This document shows, one piece after another, positions 37,775 through 49,096 of a stretch of 64,000 nucleotides of DNA. Below the pieces are notes generated by a model. That model had not been told where the DNA came from. It did no database searches and worked only from the letters and a program-made list of their open reading frames with translations. Position 1 is the first letter of the stretch; every line of letters begins with the position of its first letter. Both the position numbers and the translations under genes were made by a program. Source of the DNA: Eudorina sp. 2006-703-Eu-15 (taxonomy: Eukaryota; Chlorophyta; Chlorophyceae; Chlamydomonadales; Volvocaceae); NCBI GenBank assembly GCA_003117195.1, contig BDSI01000052.1:428501-492500 (forward strand). Reading direction: 5' to 3'.

Positions 37775-40700
37775 TCACGCTGATGGCGCCCCAGCGGTGC
37801 TGAGCGCCGACCTCACCCGGTTGCTGATCAGATTGACCATCAGCACATCGATACCTGCACCGCAGGGTTGGGCATTCAAGGTCAGAGACCAAGGGGGAGG
37901 CGGTCGTGGGGGAGGCAGGGTAAGGGGAGGCGGTCAGAGACTGAGGGGAGGCGATCGTCCAGGTAGTTGTGGTCCCCCGCGATGGTGGGCCATAAACCGA
38001 ATGCAGCGGATGGATCCCCGGGGCTCGCCGGTGCTTCGCGCCAAGACACCCAGACAAGTCACCGCCCTGCCTCTGCCTGCCTACCTCTGCCCAACTACCT
38101 CTGCCTACCTGCTTACCTGTGCCAGGGACCTCTTTGGTCAGACACACAAGCACACAATTGCCGTACTCGCGACGCTGGGTCGCGGGCAAGAGGCCGCCGT
38201 GGCAACAGGACACACAGCGGAGGCGGCGGAGGCGCTGGACGAGGATTCCGCAAGTGCTCGTGCCCATCCGCCTCGTGCTCGTGCTCGTGCCCATCCGCCT
38301 CGTGCTCGTGCTCATGCTCGTACTCGTGCTCGTGCTCGTGCTCATCAGCCTCGTGATCGCGGGCGCGCAGCGGCGCACTGACCGTACACCGCACGCAAAA
38401 GCCGGATGATCTCGACGCTGCAGGCTGCGCACACACGCCGACGCGCCGCGCTGCGCGGGCGGGCGCACTGTACGGCACCTGTACGGCAGCCCGACCACAA
38501 AGCACAGAGCCGAGCCGCCCTCGATCAACCCGCGCGCACCTATGGGCTCGGCGATGATGCACCTCAGCCCCGGGTGCAGCTCCCGCGCCTCCGCCACGAG
38601 CGCCGGGATGTCCTCCTGGATGTGGCGGCCCCTGGACAGAAAGTACGGCGCCACGACAACCGTGTTCGCGCCGCGCGCCGCACAACGTCCTGGGGTGGGG
38701 GGCGGGAGGGCGGGAGCACCAAACCCGGTGGAGCGCGTTGCGTACTTGCGTTCAATGAAAGACACCGCGCTTCGTCCTAGGTCCTACCCACAGGACGGCA
38801 CGGCAGCGCTCTTCATCCGCGGCCGCGTTGTTGCCGCTCGGCTCTGCTCCAACGCGCAACAGCGACCGTCGTCTTGGAGCTGACTACACGGTTCGGTGGT
38901 GCCTTGGTGGTTCCTGTCGACATTGGTACCAGTTTTCTGTTTTGCAGCCAAGTCAAAGATACGGTGCCCCACAGGGGGAGGCGGTGCAAAGCCCCGGAAG
39001 CAGCAGGTCGGGTGTACGTCAGTACTTCATGCCGGTGCCTGCTCCCCGACCGCCGCCCCTCCTCCCCCGAGGCCCCGGTGCACTGAGAGAGCACCAAAGC
39101 GCCCCCCCATGTGCCGCCACCTTCCCCCGCCTGTGGCCAGCCCCCCCATGTGCCGCCATCTTCCCCCGCCTGTGGCCAGCCCCGCCGTGTGCCGCCACCT
39201 TCCCCCGCCTGTGGCCAGCCCCCCCATGTGCCGCCACCTTCCCCCGCCTGTGGCCAGCCCCCCCATGTGCCGCCACCTTCCCCCGCCTGTGGCCAGCCCC
39301 CCCATGTGCCGCCACCTTCCCCGCCTGTGGCCAGCCCCGCCGTGTACCGCCACCTTCCCCCGCCTGTGGCCAGCCCCGCCGTGTGCCGCCACCTTCCCCC
39401 GCCTGTGGCCAGCCCCGCCGTGTACCGCCACCTTCCCCGCCTGTGGCCAGCCCCGCCGTGTACCGCCACCTTCCCCGCCTGTGGCCAGCCCCGCCGTGTA
39501 CCGCCACCTTCCCCGCCTGTGGCCAGCCCCGCCGTGTACCGCCACCTTCCCCCGCCTGTGGCCAGCCCCGCCGTGTACCGCCACCTTCCCCCGCCTGTGG
39601 CCAGCCCCGCCGTTGCCGCAGCGGTCCGTAACCGTCCTGGGGTGTCCCCTCCCTTCCCCCCGCCTACCAATTTTCTATATCCCCTTCCCCCCGGACGGGT
39701 CCCGGGCCGCTGCGGCAATGGCGGGGCTGGCCACGGCCTTCCCCTCCCGTCTCCTCCCCTCTCCTCTCCTCCCCGTCCCTCCCGCCCCCTCACCGATCGC
39801 CTGTGCAATGGTGGGCTCCGCGATCTCCATGTGCGCGATCTCCACGATCTCATGCCCCGTGACTTTGCCGTACAGATCTCCAAACTCCACCAACATGTCG
39901 TTGGAGGCCCTCTTCCGCGACCCGTGGTCCACGATCACGACACCCACCTGCGCCCAAACACACACGTAGCGGGCGGGCGGGCGGGTTGCATTTCTAAACA
40001 CACGTAGCGACCCCGCCGAGGTGTGTGGTGGTGGGTACGGCACATCCAGCTCGCCAAGCAGACAGACAGACTCACAGACAGACAGACACACAGGCTAGGT
40101 ACGGGTAACGGGTTGGGGGCCGCGGGGTGGTTCTGACGGGGGGCTTTCGGGCGACAAGCCCCACCCGTGTGGGATCCCTTCAGGAGCCACCCCCGTCACC
40201 AGCAGCGTACGGCAGTCGGCGGGGAGTACGGCGTGCTGCTCATGGCGTCCCGTGGGCCCTCCCGGGGGGACAGTCTCAGGGAAGGGGGTCCCCGCCAGCT
40301 GCAGCCCCGTGCCCCCGTACCGCATCCCAGGGGGGGGGTCGTCGGAACGACCCGTGGGACGCTCTGTCGTCCCATGCATGGGCCATGGCTCTAGGGATGC
40401 AGATGCGGAGTCGGGTACCGTGAGTCCAGGATAGGTCCGCGCGCGGGCGCATCGTAAGGGGGGTGGGGGCGGGCGCCCCATGGGACTGTGTGGAGCTGTG
40501 GGGCTGTGGAGCTGCGGGAAGCTGTGTACGGGGGCTGTGGACGGAGAGCAAGCCAGGGTGGTGTGCTGGTCTCCTGACACGGCCGGACTAACCACCAACG
40601 TCTAACCATCACCCGTCGGCGGTACGACCTCCGATCTGCAGGTGGACTCCGGCGCTCCGAATCCCTCCCCCAGCCAGGTGACACAGGTTCCCCCATTTGA

Positions 40701-41212
40701 CAAGGGTCCCCCCTCCCCCCGGTGGGACAGAGACGGGAGATGGAATTGGAGTCGCCTCGAAGTGAGAGTGAGAGGGGAACGCGGCCGCGTGGTGGAACTG
40801 TGGGCCAACCCTAGTCCGTCCTACGCCCCCCACATTGCCCCACACACATACCACATAGCATAATAGCACGCACTCCCGCCCTGCCCACCGATCAACACAC
40901 CTTCTCGGCGGTGCCGCCAGTGGATCCCGGCTCCTCGGGTCCATTCGACCCTCCATGGCACGTGTCGCTCGACGACCCAGATGCGCATCGCTGGGCTGCT
41001 CCGCGGCGCCGGTGGTGGGGGAGTCGGCACATGGCTGCGGAGGGGCCGGCGAGGTAGCTGGTGCAGGGGGCCTCCGCCATCTCCGTACCGCACCGATGTG
41101 CTGCGCTCGCGGGCCGTCTAACCGGCGCTAAGCAGGAGGGCGTAAAGCATACATGTGTGCTGTGGTGCAGCGGCGCAAGCGCCGAAGCTCCTGACCCGAG
41201 GGATGTCAACAT
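37775..41212 (-). CDS. SIRB: Sirohydrochlorin ferrochelatase (CbiX/SirB-like), chloroplast, 4 exons
   Basis: Last step of siroheme synthesis: inserts ferrous iron into sirohydrochlorin. Siroheme is the cofactor of nitrite and sulfite reductases in the chloroplast. Exons: 41212-40901, 39947-39794, 38689-38540, 37854-37775; 696 nt in phase, 231 aa. The first 104 residues (exon 1) are rich in Ser, Ala, His and Arg and act probably as transit peptide plus linker. The single CbiX-type domain starts VGVVIVDHGSRK with the metal-binding His112 in HGSR. EIAHMEIAEP follows with His143, then TVVVAPYFLSRGRHIQEDIP (typical second-half motif), IIAEPIG and a final helix LISNRVRSAL. Length is like the plant enzyme (about 150-residue domain plus transit peptide). 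The start exon is the least certain because it is poorly conserved, but phase, donor and ATG fit. Head to head with MOT1. Confidence 0.9.
38256..38348. repeat. GTGCTC hexamer repeat in SIRB intron
   Basis: Repeats of gtgctc with interspersed gcccatccgcctc units, lying in the last intron (37855-38539). Confidence 0.85.
39106..39612. repeat. Minisatellite of 38-39 bp unit in SIRB intron
   Basis: About 13 copies, each ending cgcctgtggccagcccc and containing gtgtgccgccaccttcccc or gtgtaccgccaccttcccc. Two sub-variants (ccccatgtgccgcc and cgccgtgtaccgcc) are clustered, showing local homogenisation. The array lies wholly inside the intron 38690-39793. It produces long spurious open frames on both strands. 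Confidence 0.95.
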
Positions 41213-41552
41213 TGAAGCGCCCTCAGAGGACGTCCGCGCGAATATGTACGCTTGATGGCTCAAGAGCACAGGGTGACTATTAATGGTTGCAAATAGTATG
41301 GCGTGATGATGGCCATGATCCACAAAGTTTCTCCGTTCGGCAACGACATGGCCGTTTGCACGGCGTGCCCCTTGAGAAGGGCACTTCCGGACATCCGGAG
41401 GGACTGTGGACGCATTAATGGATTTTCCTTACAAGAATATCTTTGTTTTAGGTTATGGAACTGAGTGCAATCTGCGTGCGTGGCCTGCGCAAACCAACAA
41501 TGCCCGCAATGCAGGCCTGCACCACAATCCAGAAATATTAAAGTAGTATATA
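41213..41552. promoter_or_regulatory. Shared upstream region of SIRB (-) and MOT1 (+)
   Basis: Only 340 bp separate the two start codons. The interval is less GC-rich than its flanks and contains an imperfect hairpin gtgccccttgagaagggcac (41358-41377), a palindrome ccggacatccgg (41387-41398) and an acceptor-like ttgttttag at about 41443-41451 that could end a MOT1 leader intron. A bidirectional promoter is inferred from geometry. Confidence 0.55.
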
Positions 41553-44500
41553 ATGACTGTCATTCGCAAATGGGTCGTTGGCGCCTTCAGCCAGCTGACT
41601 TGGGCGGAAGTCAGCGGCTCGCTGGGCGACCTCGGCACCTTCTTGCCTCTGCTCGTAAGCAAAGCATGTATATGAACAAATTTAAAGTCGTATAATCCGG
41701 CAAATGACATCAAAATATCGCCATCGGATACCGAACCATCATGGCCCACGGGCCGCTCGACGCCCTCTTGGGTACATTTCTGTTTGGCCATGAATCCTTC
41801 GAGCACATGGTCAAATCACATGCGCGCTTATTACCAAATTAGTGTAATAATCATTTTGAGGATGTGATTTCTCCCGCCAGATCGCGCTGGTTCAGAAGGT
41901 GCAACTGGACCTGGGCACTACCCTGATTGTCACGGGTGAGTGCGGAGCGGTGTCTGGCCCCATTGAGGGGCGGCTGTGGCCAAACCCTGAAGATCCTGCT
42001 GCACGGGGGAGAATCTACGCCCCCGGGGTCCCAGCGGCCCTTGGTTATGTCTTGTGTGCCTCCTCTGGTTACGAGTTTCTGGCCCTAGCGCCCCTCTGGA
42101 CGCATCGGGGGAGGGAGGGTACGGGAAATTGTTAGACATATCCCCCCCCCGGGGGAGGGAGGGGGTGTGCCCACAACTCCTGTTCCACCTGCGACAACCT
42201 GCCGGTCCGGTGCATGACCCCGGGGTCCACCCGCCAGGGCCTAGGGATAGCGCTCCATTTGATCACCAGCAGCCCTGGCACGCAGCGGCTCGCGACGCAT
42301 GCACGCGATCGGTGCTCTCACGTGTACGACAAATACCGAGCCTTTCACGAATGTTCATGACGTAGAGAAAGAGCGCGTGTATGTGTTCGTGCATGTGCAT
42401 GTGTGTACGACAGGGTTGTACAACATCGCGAGCGGGGTGCAGTTCGGCATCCCCATGTGCGTGCAGCCTATGAAGACAATCGCCGCGGTGGCGCTGGCGG
42501 CGTCTCAGGTGGGGTCCTACCATGTACGACAGTCCTGTACGACATCGTGTACGGCCCTCCGAGTGGTGGATTCCCCCCCGCGGTCGCCGCGGACGCCCGG
42601 CCCCCCAACACCCCCCCAAGCCCCAACCCCTAAACCCTAAACCCTAAAGTGCTCCACAACCGAGGTGTCACCCCGTCCACCCCCTTCCCCCTTACTCGAT
42701 GTCTCACCCAGGCATGTGTGATGTGTGGGCAAGGGGACACTTCGACCGCAGCTGGTGCCCACCTCTCCCAACCCCCCTCTTCCTCCCGCGGCCGCCCTCC
42801 CCGGTCCCCCTCCGCCGCAGCCCGCCCTGACGCTGCCCCAGCTGCTGCTGGCCGGCGTCTTCGTGTCCGGCTGCGTGCTGCTGCTGGGCCTCAGCCGCCT
42901 GATCGACGTGTTCAACTGGCTGGTGCCGCCGCCGGTGGTGCGGGGCGTGCAGCTGGCGGTGGGGGCCAAGCTGGCCATGAAGGTGAGGGCGGCGGCGATG
43001 GGGTGGGGGCGGCGAGGCGGGTGTGCCCTGTGCCGTGCATGGTGGATTGGTGGTCTGTCCCAACATACCCGGCCCACATTGACGGGTCATCTGCCCTCAC
43101 CTCCTTGACGGATTCCCCTTCGCCGCCCCGGTCCCTCCCCTCGGGGACCGGGGGTGGGGTTTGGACGGTCCCGCGAGTCAGGGCGTCGAACAGGCGCTGC
43201 GCGTCCGGGCGGCAGCGACCCCCGGGTCGGCCGCACCGCCGCCCCCGGGCCCCACCTGGCGGCCCTGGCTGGGCAGTGAGGGACTGCTGGTGGGGCTTAT
43301 GGCGCTGGGGGGGCTGATCGCCACCACCATGGCGTCCGCAGGTGGGGGGCGAGGGATGCCGTGGAGCGGGGGGAGGGTGTGCGTAATCATATATGTGTGT
43401 TAAAGAGAACTGAGCGTATATGTGTGTGTAAGGATACTGTAAGTTTGTGTGGGGGGAGAGGTGGGGTGTCTGGGTTAGGGTTTAAGGGTTAGAAACAGCC
43501 CGGGGGGGATGTGTCTGGGTGTTAGGCGCGGTGGGGCGGCACGAGGCGAGGGGTGAGGGGAGGAACGTGGATCGCGGATCGGGAGTCGCGCATACTAGGA
43601 AGGCGTGTCCTTTCGGGGTGTCCTTTCGCCGCGCTGTGCCGTACATACCTCAACTGTGCGTGTGACTGGGTTGTTCGGGTGGGCTTCTCGTTAAACACGC
43701 ACACCCTCCCTGGACCCATGCCGGGTTCCGATGTTGGACGCTTCAGAGTCCGCCCCGGGGTCTCCGGAGGCCGCTGACGACGGGGCCCTGGGGCCCAGAC
43801 CGACGGACACCCCCCTGGAGCCGTTGATCTGGTGGCTGGCGAGAGGGCGCAGCGGTAACCAGTCGACGGCGGAGGCGGCGGAAGCGGCGGTTGAGAAGGA
43901 CGAACACCGCGGCGGCGGTGGCGGCGGCGGAGGCGGCGGCGGGAGCACCTCCGCCAACTGTACGGAAACCAGCCGGCTGTTGGGCGGCAGCGGCCGCGAC
44001 GGCGGCGACGATTGCGGCGCGGCCGACCTCGAGCGAGCGACCTCCGCGGCAGCGGCGGCACCGCCGCCGCCGCCGCCACGGGCCTCTTCAGCAGTGGCGG
44101 CAATGGGGGCATGCGGCTTGGACCGACAGACCGTTGGCGGTGGTTATGTCGGCAGTTGCGGCGGCGGCGGCAGCGGTGTACGGCAATTCCCGTCGGCTCT
44201 GGTGGCCGTGGTGGTGGGCTTGGTCATGGCCGTCGTATCTAACCCGGGGATGCTCGGGCAGCTCAAGGTGTGTGTGGGGGGGGGCGGTTGCTATGGTTGT
44301 TATTACGTGTAGTGTCGTACTCTTGCACGTGTGGCCCCCGAGGGTGGCTGCAGCATCAGGCACCATCAGCCCAGAGGTCGTTCAGAAGGCGTTCGGGTTT
44401 TTGCTCATTTAATATTTAACAAAAAAGTTAAAACTTTAATTTTTTAAATTTACATACAATTTACATATATTCAAATATATTAAATATCAATACATTTAAT

Positions 44501-46386
44501 ATTTAATTTAAAATTTATACTTAATTCCTTGGCGCCGCCGCGCGCTCTTCCAAACCCAAGCTTAAACCCAAACCCAAACAACACATGCAACATTAATTAC
44601 GGTACCTCTCACCCCCTTGATATGGTATGATAATTATTACATTCTCTCCTCCTCCTCCTCCTCCTCTTCCTCTCCTCTCCCTCTTAATTCTCTCAGGTGG
44701 GCCCCAGCACCCCCCGGCTGCTGCGCCCCTCCTGGAGCGACTTCACCCAGGGGGCCCTGCGGGCAGGGCTCCCGCAACTGCCGCTCACCACCCTCAACTC
44801 CGTCATCGCCGTCAGCCACCTCGCGGGCTGCCTCTTCCCCGAGAGGTGCGGGGCGGCCCGGAGAGAGGGGGGCAGGGGAGGGCGAGGGGGGAACCGGGGA
44901 TAAGGGGGCAGGAAGGCGGCGGCGGTTTTGCGACAGCGACCCATGGGTCGGTCCGTCTAACCGTCTCACAGGCTGACAATAAGGGGGGTCTAGACCGCCC
45001 AACCCATCAAGTCCTTGGCCGTGGTGTTTGAGAGGTGTCGCCGGTCGGCTCGTGCCCCCCGCTCTGCACCTGTGAATGGCAGTGGTCGTCGTCGTCGTTT
45101 CTTGTTGTTGTCTGGGTCCCCCTCTGGAGGGAACCTTAAACCTGCCGCCGATAACTGTGAAGCACGCGCCGGACTGCATTGGTCAGACCTCTTGCTGCTG
45201 CCGTACCGCCGCTGCCGTACTGCTTTGCCGCCGTACGTACCTCCAGGCGCGACTCGGCCCGCTGGCGGCCTGCCGCTGTGGCCCTGTCGGTGGCGCTGAT
45301 GAACTTGGGGGGCTGCTGGCTGGGGGCCATGCCCTGCTGTCATGGAGCCGGGGGTCTTGCAGCGCAGGTAGAGGTCAATAAAGGGGAGGGCGGGGTTCAA
45401 GGAAAGAAACACCAAACCCGAGAAACAAACCCGGGCAAAACCAGGCGGGAGAGGGCCTGATGCCCTCATCTTCATGTGTACGTATGTCGGTGTGTGTACT
45501 GCGAGGCACGAGGGGGACCAGGGTTCGGGAAATGAAGGGGAAATGAAGGGGAAATGAAGGGGAAATGAAGCGGAAATGAAGGGGAAATGAAGGGGAAATG
45601 AAGGGGAAATGAAAACGAGTCCAAGAGAGAGAGCAGTGGGCGACGCGTACACATTGGCTACCGTCGTACAGGGTGCGGACGCAGCCATTGTACGGCACCA
45701 ACCAGGAGAAGAAGAAGCGCTTCTAAGGACAGTGTCATTGACCTGACATGGTGAAGTGGCGCGCCTGTGCATGCTGTTGTACGGGTACGGCATGATGTGT
45801 GCAGTACAAGTTCGGCGCGCGTTCGGGCGCCGCGCCGGTGCTGCTGGGCTGCCTCAAGTCGGCGTTGGGGCTGCTGTTCGGGAGCAGCCTGGGGGCGCTG
45901 CTGGCGGCCTTCCCGCAGCCGCTGCTGGGGGCGCTGCTGGTAGTGTCGGGGGTGGAGCTGGCGTCATCGGTACGGCACACAAGGTGAGTGAGGATCTACG
46001 GCAATAGATATAGCGTTGAAGAGCACGGGCAACTATACGCCACAGCATGATTGCAGCGTATCATCTTGGAGGCGCTGAGGCTGTGCCCAGCTGCCCACCC
46101 TCCCCGGGCAGTTCCTCCCTTTGGTCCCGGTACGGCGACATGTCATCGGGGGATTGGCTGCCGTACAACTGCTGTACAACTCCCCTGGGTCACTTGCTGA
46201 ACTCGTTTTTGCCCCCACAGGACGCCCCGCGGCTACAGCTTTGCGCTGCTGACGGCTGTAGCCATCCTCGGATTGGATGACACGGGCACGGGGTTCCTGC
46301 TGGGCTTGGCGGCTGTAGTGGTTGTAGCCCTGTACGACCGGACCGTCTCCTTGGTGCATGGCCGGTGGCTTGCTAGGCGGCAGTAG
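41553..46386 (+). CDS. MOT1: Molybdate transporter MOT1, 10 exons
   Basis: High-affinity molybdate uptake for the molybdenum cofactor of nitrate reductase; a membrane protein related to sulfate permeases but without a STAS domain. Exons: 41553-41654, 41881-41935, 42414-42508, 42821-42982, 43182-43341, 43747-44267, 44697-44845, 45247-45367, 45805-45983, 46221-46386; 1710 nt in phase, 569 aa. Signatures: WAEVSGSLGDLGTFLPLL (about 17-34), GIPMCVQPMKTIAAV (about 64-78, first MOT1 motif), LPQLPLTTLNSVIAV (390-404, second motif) and MNLGGCWLGAMPCCHGAGGL. About ten hydrophobic segments, ending with GFLLGLAAVVVVALYDR. The sixth exon carries a cytoplasm- or lumen-facing loop of about 140 residues made of Gly, Ala, Ser and Pro runs, making the protein about 50 residues longer than in Chlamydomonas. 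A distant TGTAA is at 47675. Confidence 0.96.
42626..42648. repeat. Interstitial telomere-like repeat in MOT1 intron
   Basis: Three units of ccctaaa, the complement of the Arabidopsis-type telomere repeat TTTAGGG, lie in the intron 42509-42820. A related degenerate run, gggttagggtttaagggtta, is at about 43472-43491 in a later MOT1 intron (43342-43746). Confidence 0.75.
44398..44530. other. AT-only island inside MOT1 intron, organelle-like
   Basis: About 130 bp consisting almost entirely of A and T (for example aatatttaacaaaaaagtta, ttaatatttaatttaaaatt) in the otherwise GC-rich intron 44268-44696. The edges are sharp, and a short GC block ttggcgccgccgcgcgctct follows at 44528-44547. Volvocine organelle DNA combines AT-rich spacers with GC-rich palindromes, so an organelle-derived insertion is possible but unproven. 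Confidence 0.7.
45529..45613. repeat. 12-bp minisatellite in MOT1 intron
   Basis: About seven copies of gaaatgaagggg in the intron 45368-45804; one unit has gcgg instead of gggg. Confidence 0.9.
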
Positions 46387-48062
46387 CAGCAGCAGCCGCA
46401 GTACTGCCGTCCGCCGGCGGGGAAAGGGGCGTCAGCGGCCGCGGTGTCAGATGTCGGTCGCCGCCGGGGTCCGGTGGGGCATGAAGGGTGATGATTCGCA
46501 GATTGACCGGCTTCTTCGATTTCGTCATCTTAATCCACTCCACGTGGTAAGGCGGCTGATGACGGCATCCCACACCGCATTGGGGGAGGCCCAGGGCGGA
46601 CGTCTGCTTTAGCAGTTGGAGGTCGGCGGGTGCTACGCGGAACGGAACGGAGTTCACAGTTGGTGGCTTGGTACGCACTCACGGGGCGAACGAGGGGTGC
46701 CGTACGGGGTACGGCAGTTTACGGATGGCTTCTGAAGGTCGTACAGAGCGAATCCGGAATGTACTATTGTTCTAGGTAGGGTCCAGATCGGGATCATGAG
46801 GCAATAGTGTACTGCGCACAGGCGCAGTGCCGTATTTATCGCCACGGGACGCGACCGTACTCATCTCCTGTTGCGGGCGCTGCCGTACTTCCTGACTGTG
46901 TGCGGTTGGGGATCGTGCGGTTGCGGGCGAGTGCTCCGCGAGGAAGGACTTAATGTACGGACATCGGTGAGACGTGAGCATCGCGCACTGAAGTTATTGC
47001 CGTTGTACGGCATATGTGTCATGTGTCATGGTGCCGTACTGATGGACGGATCCGGGAGGAGTCAGTACCGCATAGGGGCATGCGTGCTCCCGTAAAATGG
47101 GTTCGCAGCCAGGGTCAGTTCCGTACACCTTGACCGCGCGACGCGCCGCGATGCAACTGCCGCATGGACTGCAGTCCTCTGGTACGCATGGCTCCAGGGA
47201 GCCAGGGAGCGTCCGCCTTCGGCACTGCGCTGCGCTGCGGGGTACCGAACGCCTAGCGCGCGGATGCTTCCCCTGATCGTCGGCGTGGGAGCGCGTTTGG
47301 GAGAGGGATGGACTAAGTGGCACGGTTTTCCTTGGTTTTACCAGGGTTTTGTCATGGTTTTGGAAACCCCCGAGCACGGGTACTGACCCACGCACGGCGC
47401 GGAGACGTGGCGGCCCTCCCGACTGGGGCGTAAGTGGCTGACGGGGTCCGACGTGCCCGAGCTCTCCAGGGGAAGGGGATCGGACAGGACAACCTGGTGT
47501 GCCCGCCCGCTGTCATCTGCACACGACGTACGGCATGAATAATTATTATTTATCGGGCGGCGCGGCACGGCACGGTAACGGTAACGGCATGACAGGGGGA
47601 ATATCCAGGGACGGACCTACGATCCTTGTACCCTTCCGCGTGGGCCTGTTTTTTGGGTTAATTTCTTTAATCAATGTAACCCTTTCCGACTGAAGCGCTG
47701 AGCGAACCGAGTATCCTCAGGGCCGACCGTGCTGCGCGCGCTGGACTGTGCGCCATGCCATACCCGTGATTGCGGCGTCCCGTGCGTGTTGGTGCCGCAC
47801 AACATTGCCGTGCCGTCCCCCCTTGCACACAACACCTCTTTAACCACTCGTCCGCGATGGCGGCCGACCGACTGGACCGCCTGCGATGGACCGCCTGTGA
47901 TGCCCTGCCTGCTGATTGTTACTGATTGGAAGCACATGGCACTGATCAGTTCGTATCTGGTACTGGGTTGCGTGAGGAGGGGGGTCGCTGGCTTCGCACG
48001 CGCCGATTTATCTGCCCCGCCTCCTGGAGGGGGAGGGGGGTTCCGCCCGGGGGCAGCAAGGG

Positions 48063-48246
48063 CTGGAGGGCGAGGGGCCGGGCGAGGGGCCGGGCGAGGG
48101 GCCGGGCGAGGGGCCGGGCGAGGGGCCGGGCGAGGGGCCGGGCGAGGGGCCGGGCGAGGGGCCGGGCGAGGGGCCGGGCGAGGGGCCGGGCGAGGGGCCG
48201 GGCGAGGGGCCGGGCGAGGGGCCGGGCGAGGGGCCGGGCGAGGGGT
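48063..48246. repeat. 12-bp minisatellite gcgaggggccgg
   Basis: About 15 near-perfect copies. Being a multiple of three it gives open frames of Ala-Gly-Arg-Gly and Arg-Pro-Leu-Ala repeats on the two strands; no gene inferred. Runs of four G at every 12 bp make quadruplex formation possible. Confidence 0.95.
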
Positions 48247-48659
48247 GAGGACGTGAGGAACAGGCAGTGCCGACGCACGCGTGCCAACCGCGCTGCGGGC
48301 GGTGGGGCGGGGCTGACCTTCGGAAGTTCGGTTACAACGGACCTTCGTTCTTCCGAGCCCTCATCTCTTGACAGGACGGGTTGGGGTAGGTCCCGCCTGC
48401 ATGTCCCCGCTTGATTGCGGGGTGCACAAGTCCGGTCACGCGGGGCAGGGGCGGCAGCCGCCCCTCACGCCCGTCTCCTCCGCGTCCGCCCTGGCTATAG
48501 CGGGGGAGCGTACGGCGGCGCCATGAAGGTGTCCTCCTAGTCAATCGAATCGTGTCATCAGCCCCCTCGGAAGCGCCAAGCCCAGATCGACAATTCGGAA
48601 GCGCCAAGCCCAGATCGACAAGTAATGCAGTGCATTACGCCTCCACCAACACCCTTCCC

Positions 48660-48662
48660 CCT

Positions 48663-48717
<55 letters not shown>
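48660..48717. repeat. (CA)n microsatellite
   Basis: About 25 consecutive CA dinucleotides followed by a short A run (aaaaaaacacc). Confidence 0.97.
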
Positions 48718-48721
<4 letters not shown>

Positions 48722-48992
48722 AAACACCCATGACGAAAAAAACCAGGATGTCGTGAGGCGGCTATCGTTGCACGCTCCTAACACCGAAACACAACCTAAC
48801 AGCTACGGTCCCCACCCCTCTGAGCCCCCATGATGGCAACACCCATGCAGCAAAATCGCAAACAAAGCAGCAGGACATGCAAAACACCCCAGCCAGCAAC
48901 CGTCTTCAACCGCAGGCGGTGCGGGCGCACGACATGAGGACCCGCATGTTGCACGAGTACCGTACACAAAGGCAGGTACGCGCGTATGCGCC

Positions 48993-49096
48993 CAGCGGCC
49001 ACCGAAGCGGCCACCGAAGCGGCCACCGAAGCGGCCACCGAAGCGGCCACCGAAGCGGGCACCGAAGCGGGCACCGAAGCGGCCACCGAAGCGGGC
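48993..49096. repeat. 12-bp minisatellite gcggccaccgaa
   Basis: About eight to nine copies, the last few with a gcgggc variant. Stop-free in several frames (Ala-Thr-Glu-Ala or Ser-Gly-His-Arg), hence spurious open frames. Confidence 0.93.

Noticed and set aside
38813..40007. Open frames of about 300-360 residues on both strands
   Set aside because: They are created by the stop-free 38-39 bp minisatellite in the SIRB intron.
47729..48414. Ala-Gly-Arg-Gly repeat protein candidates
   Set aside because: Generated by the 12-bp minisatellite, open on both strands; no flanking conserved sequence.
48993..49096. CRISPR-like regular repeat
   Set aside because: Contiguous 12-bp units without spacers in a eukaryotic context; it is a minisatellite, as are the arrays at 10946 and 48063.
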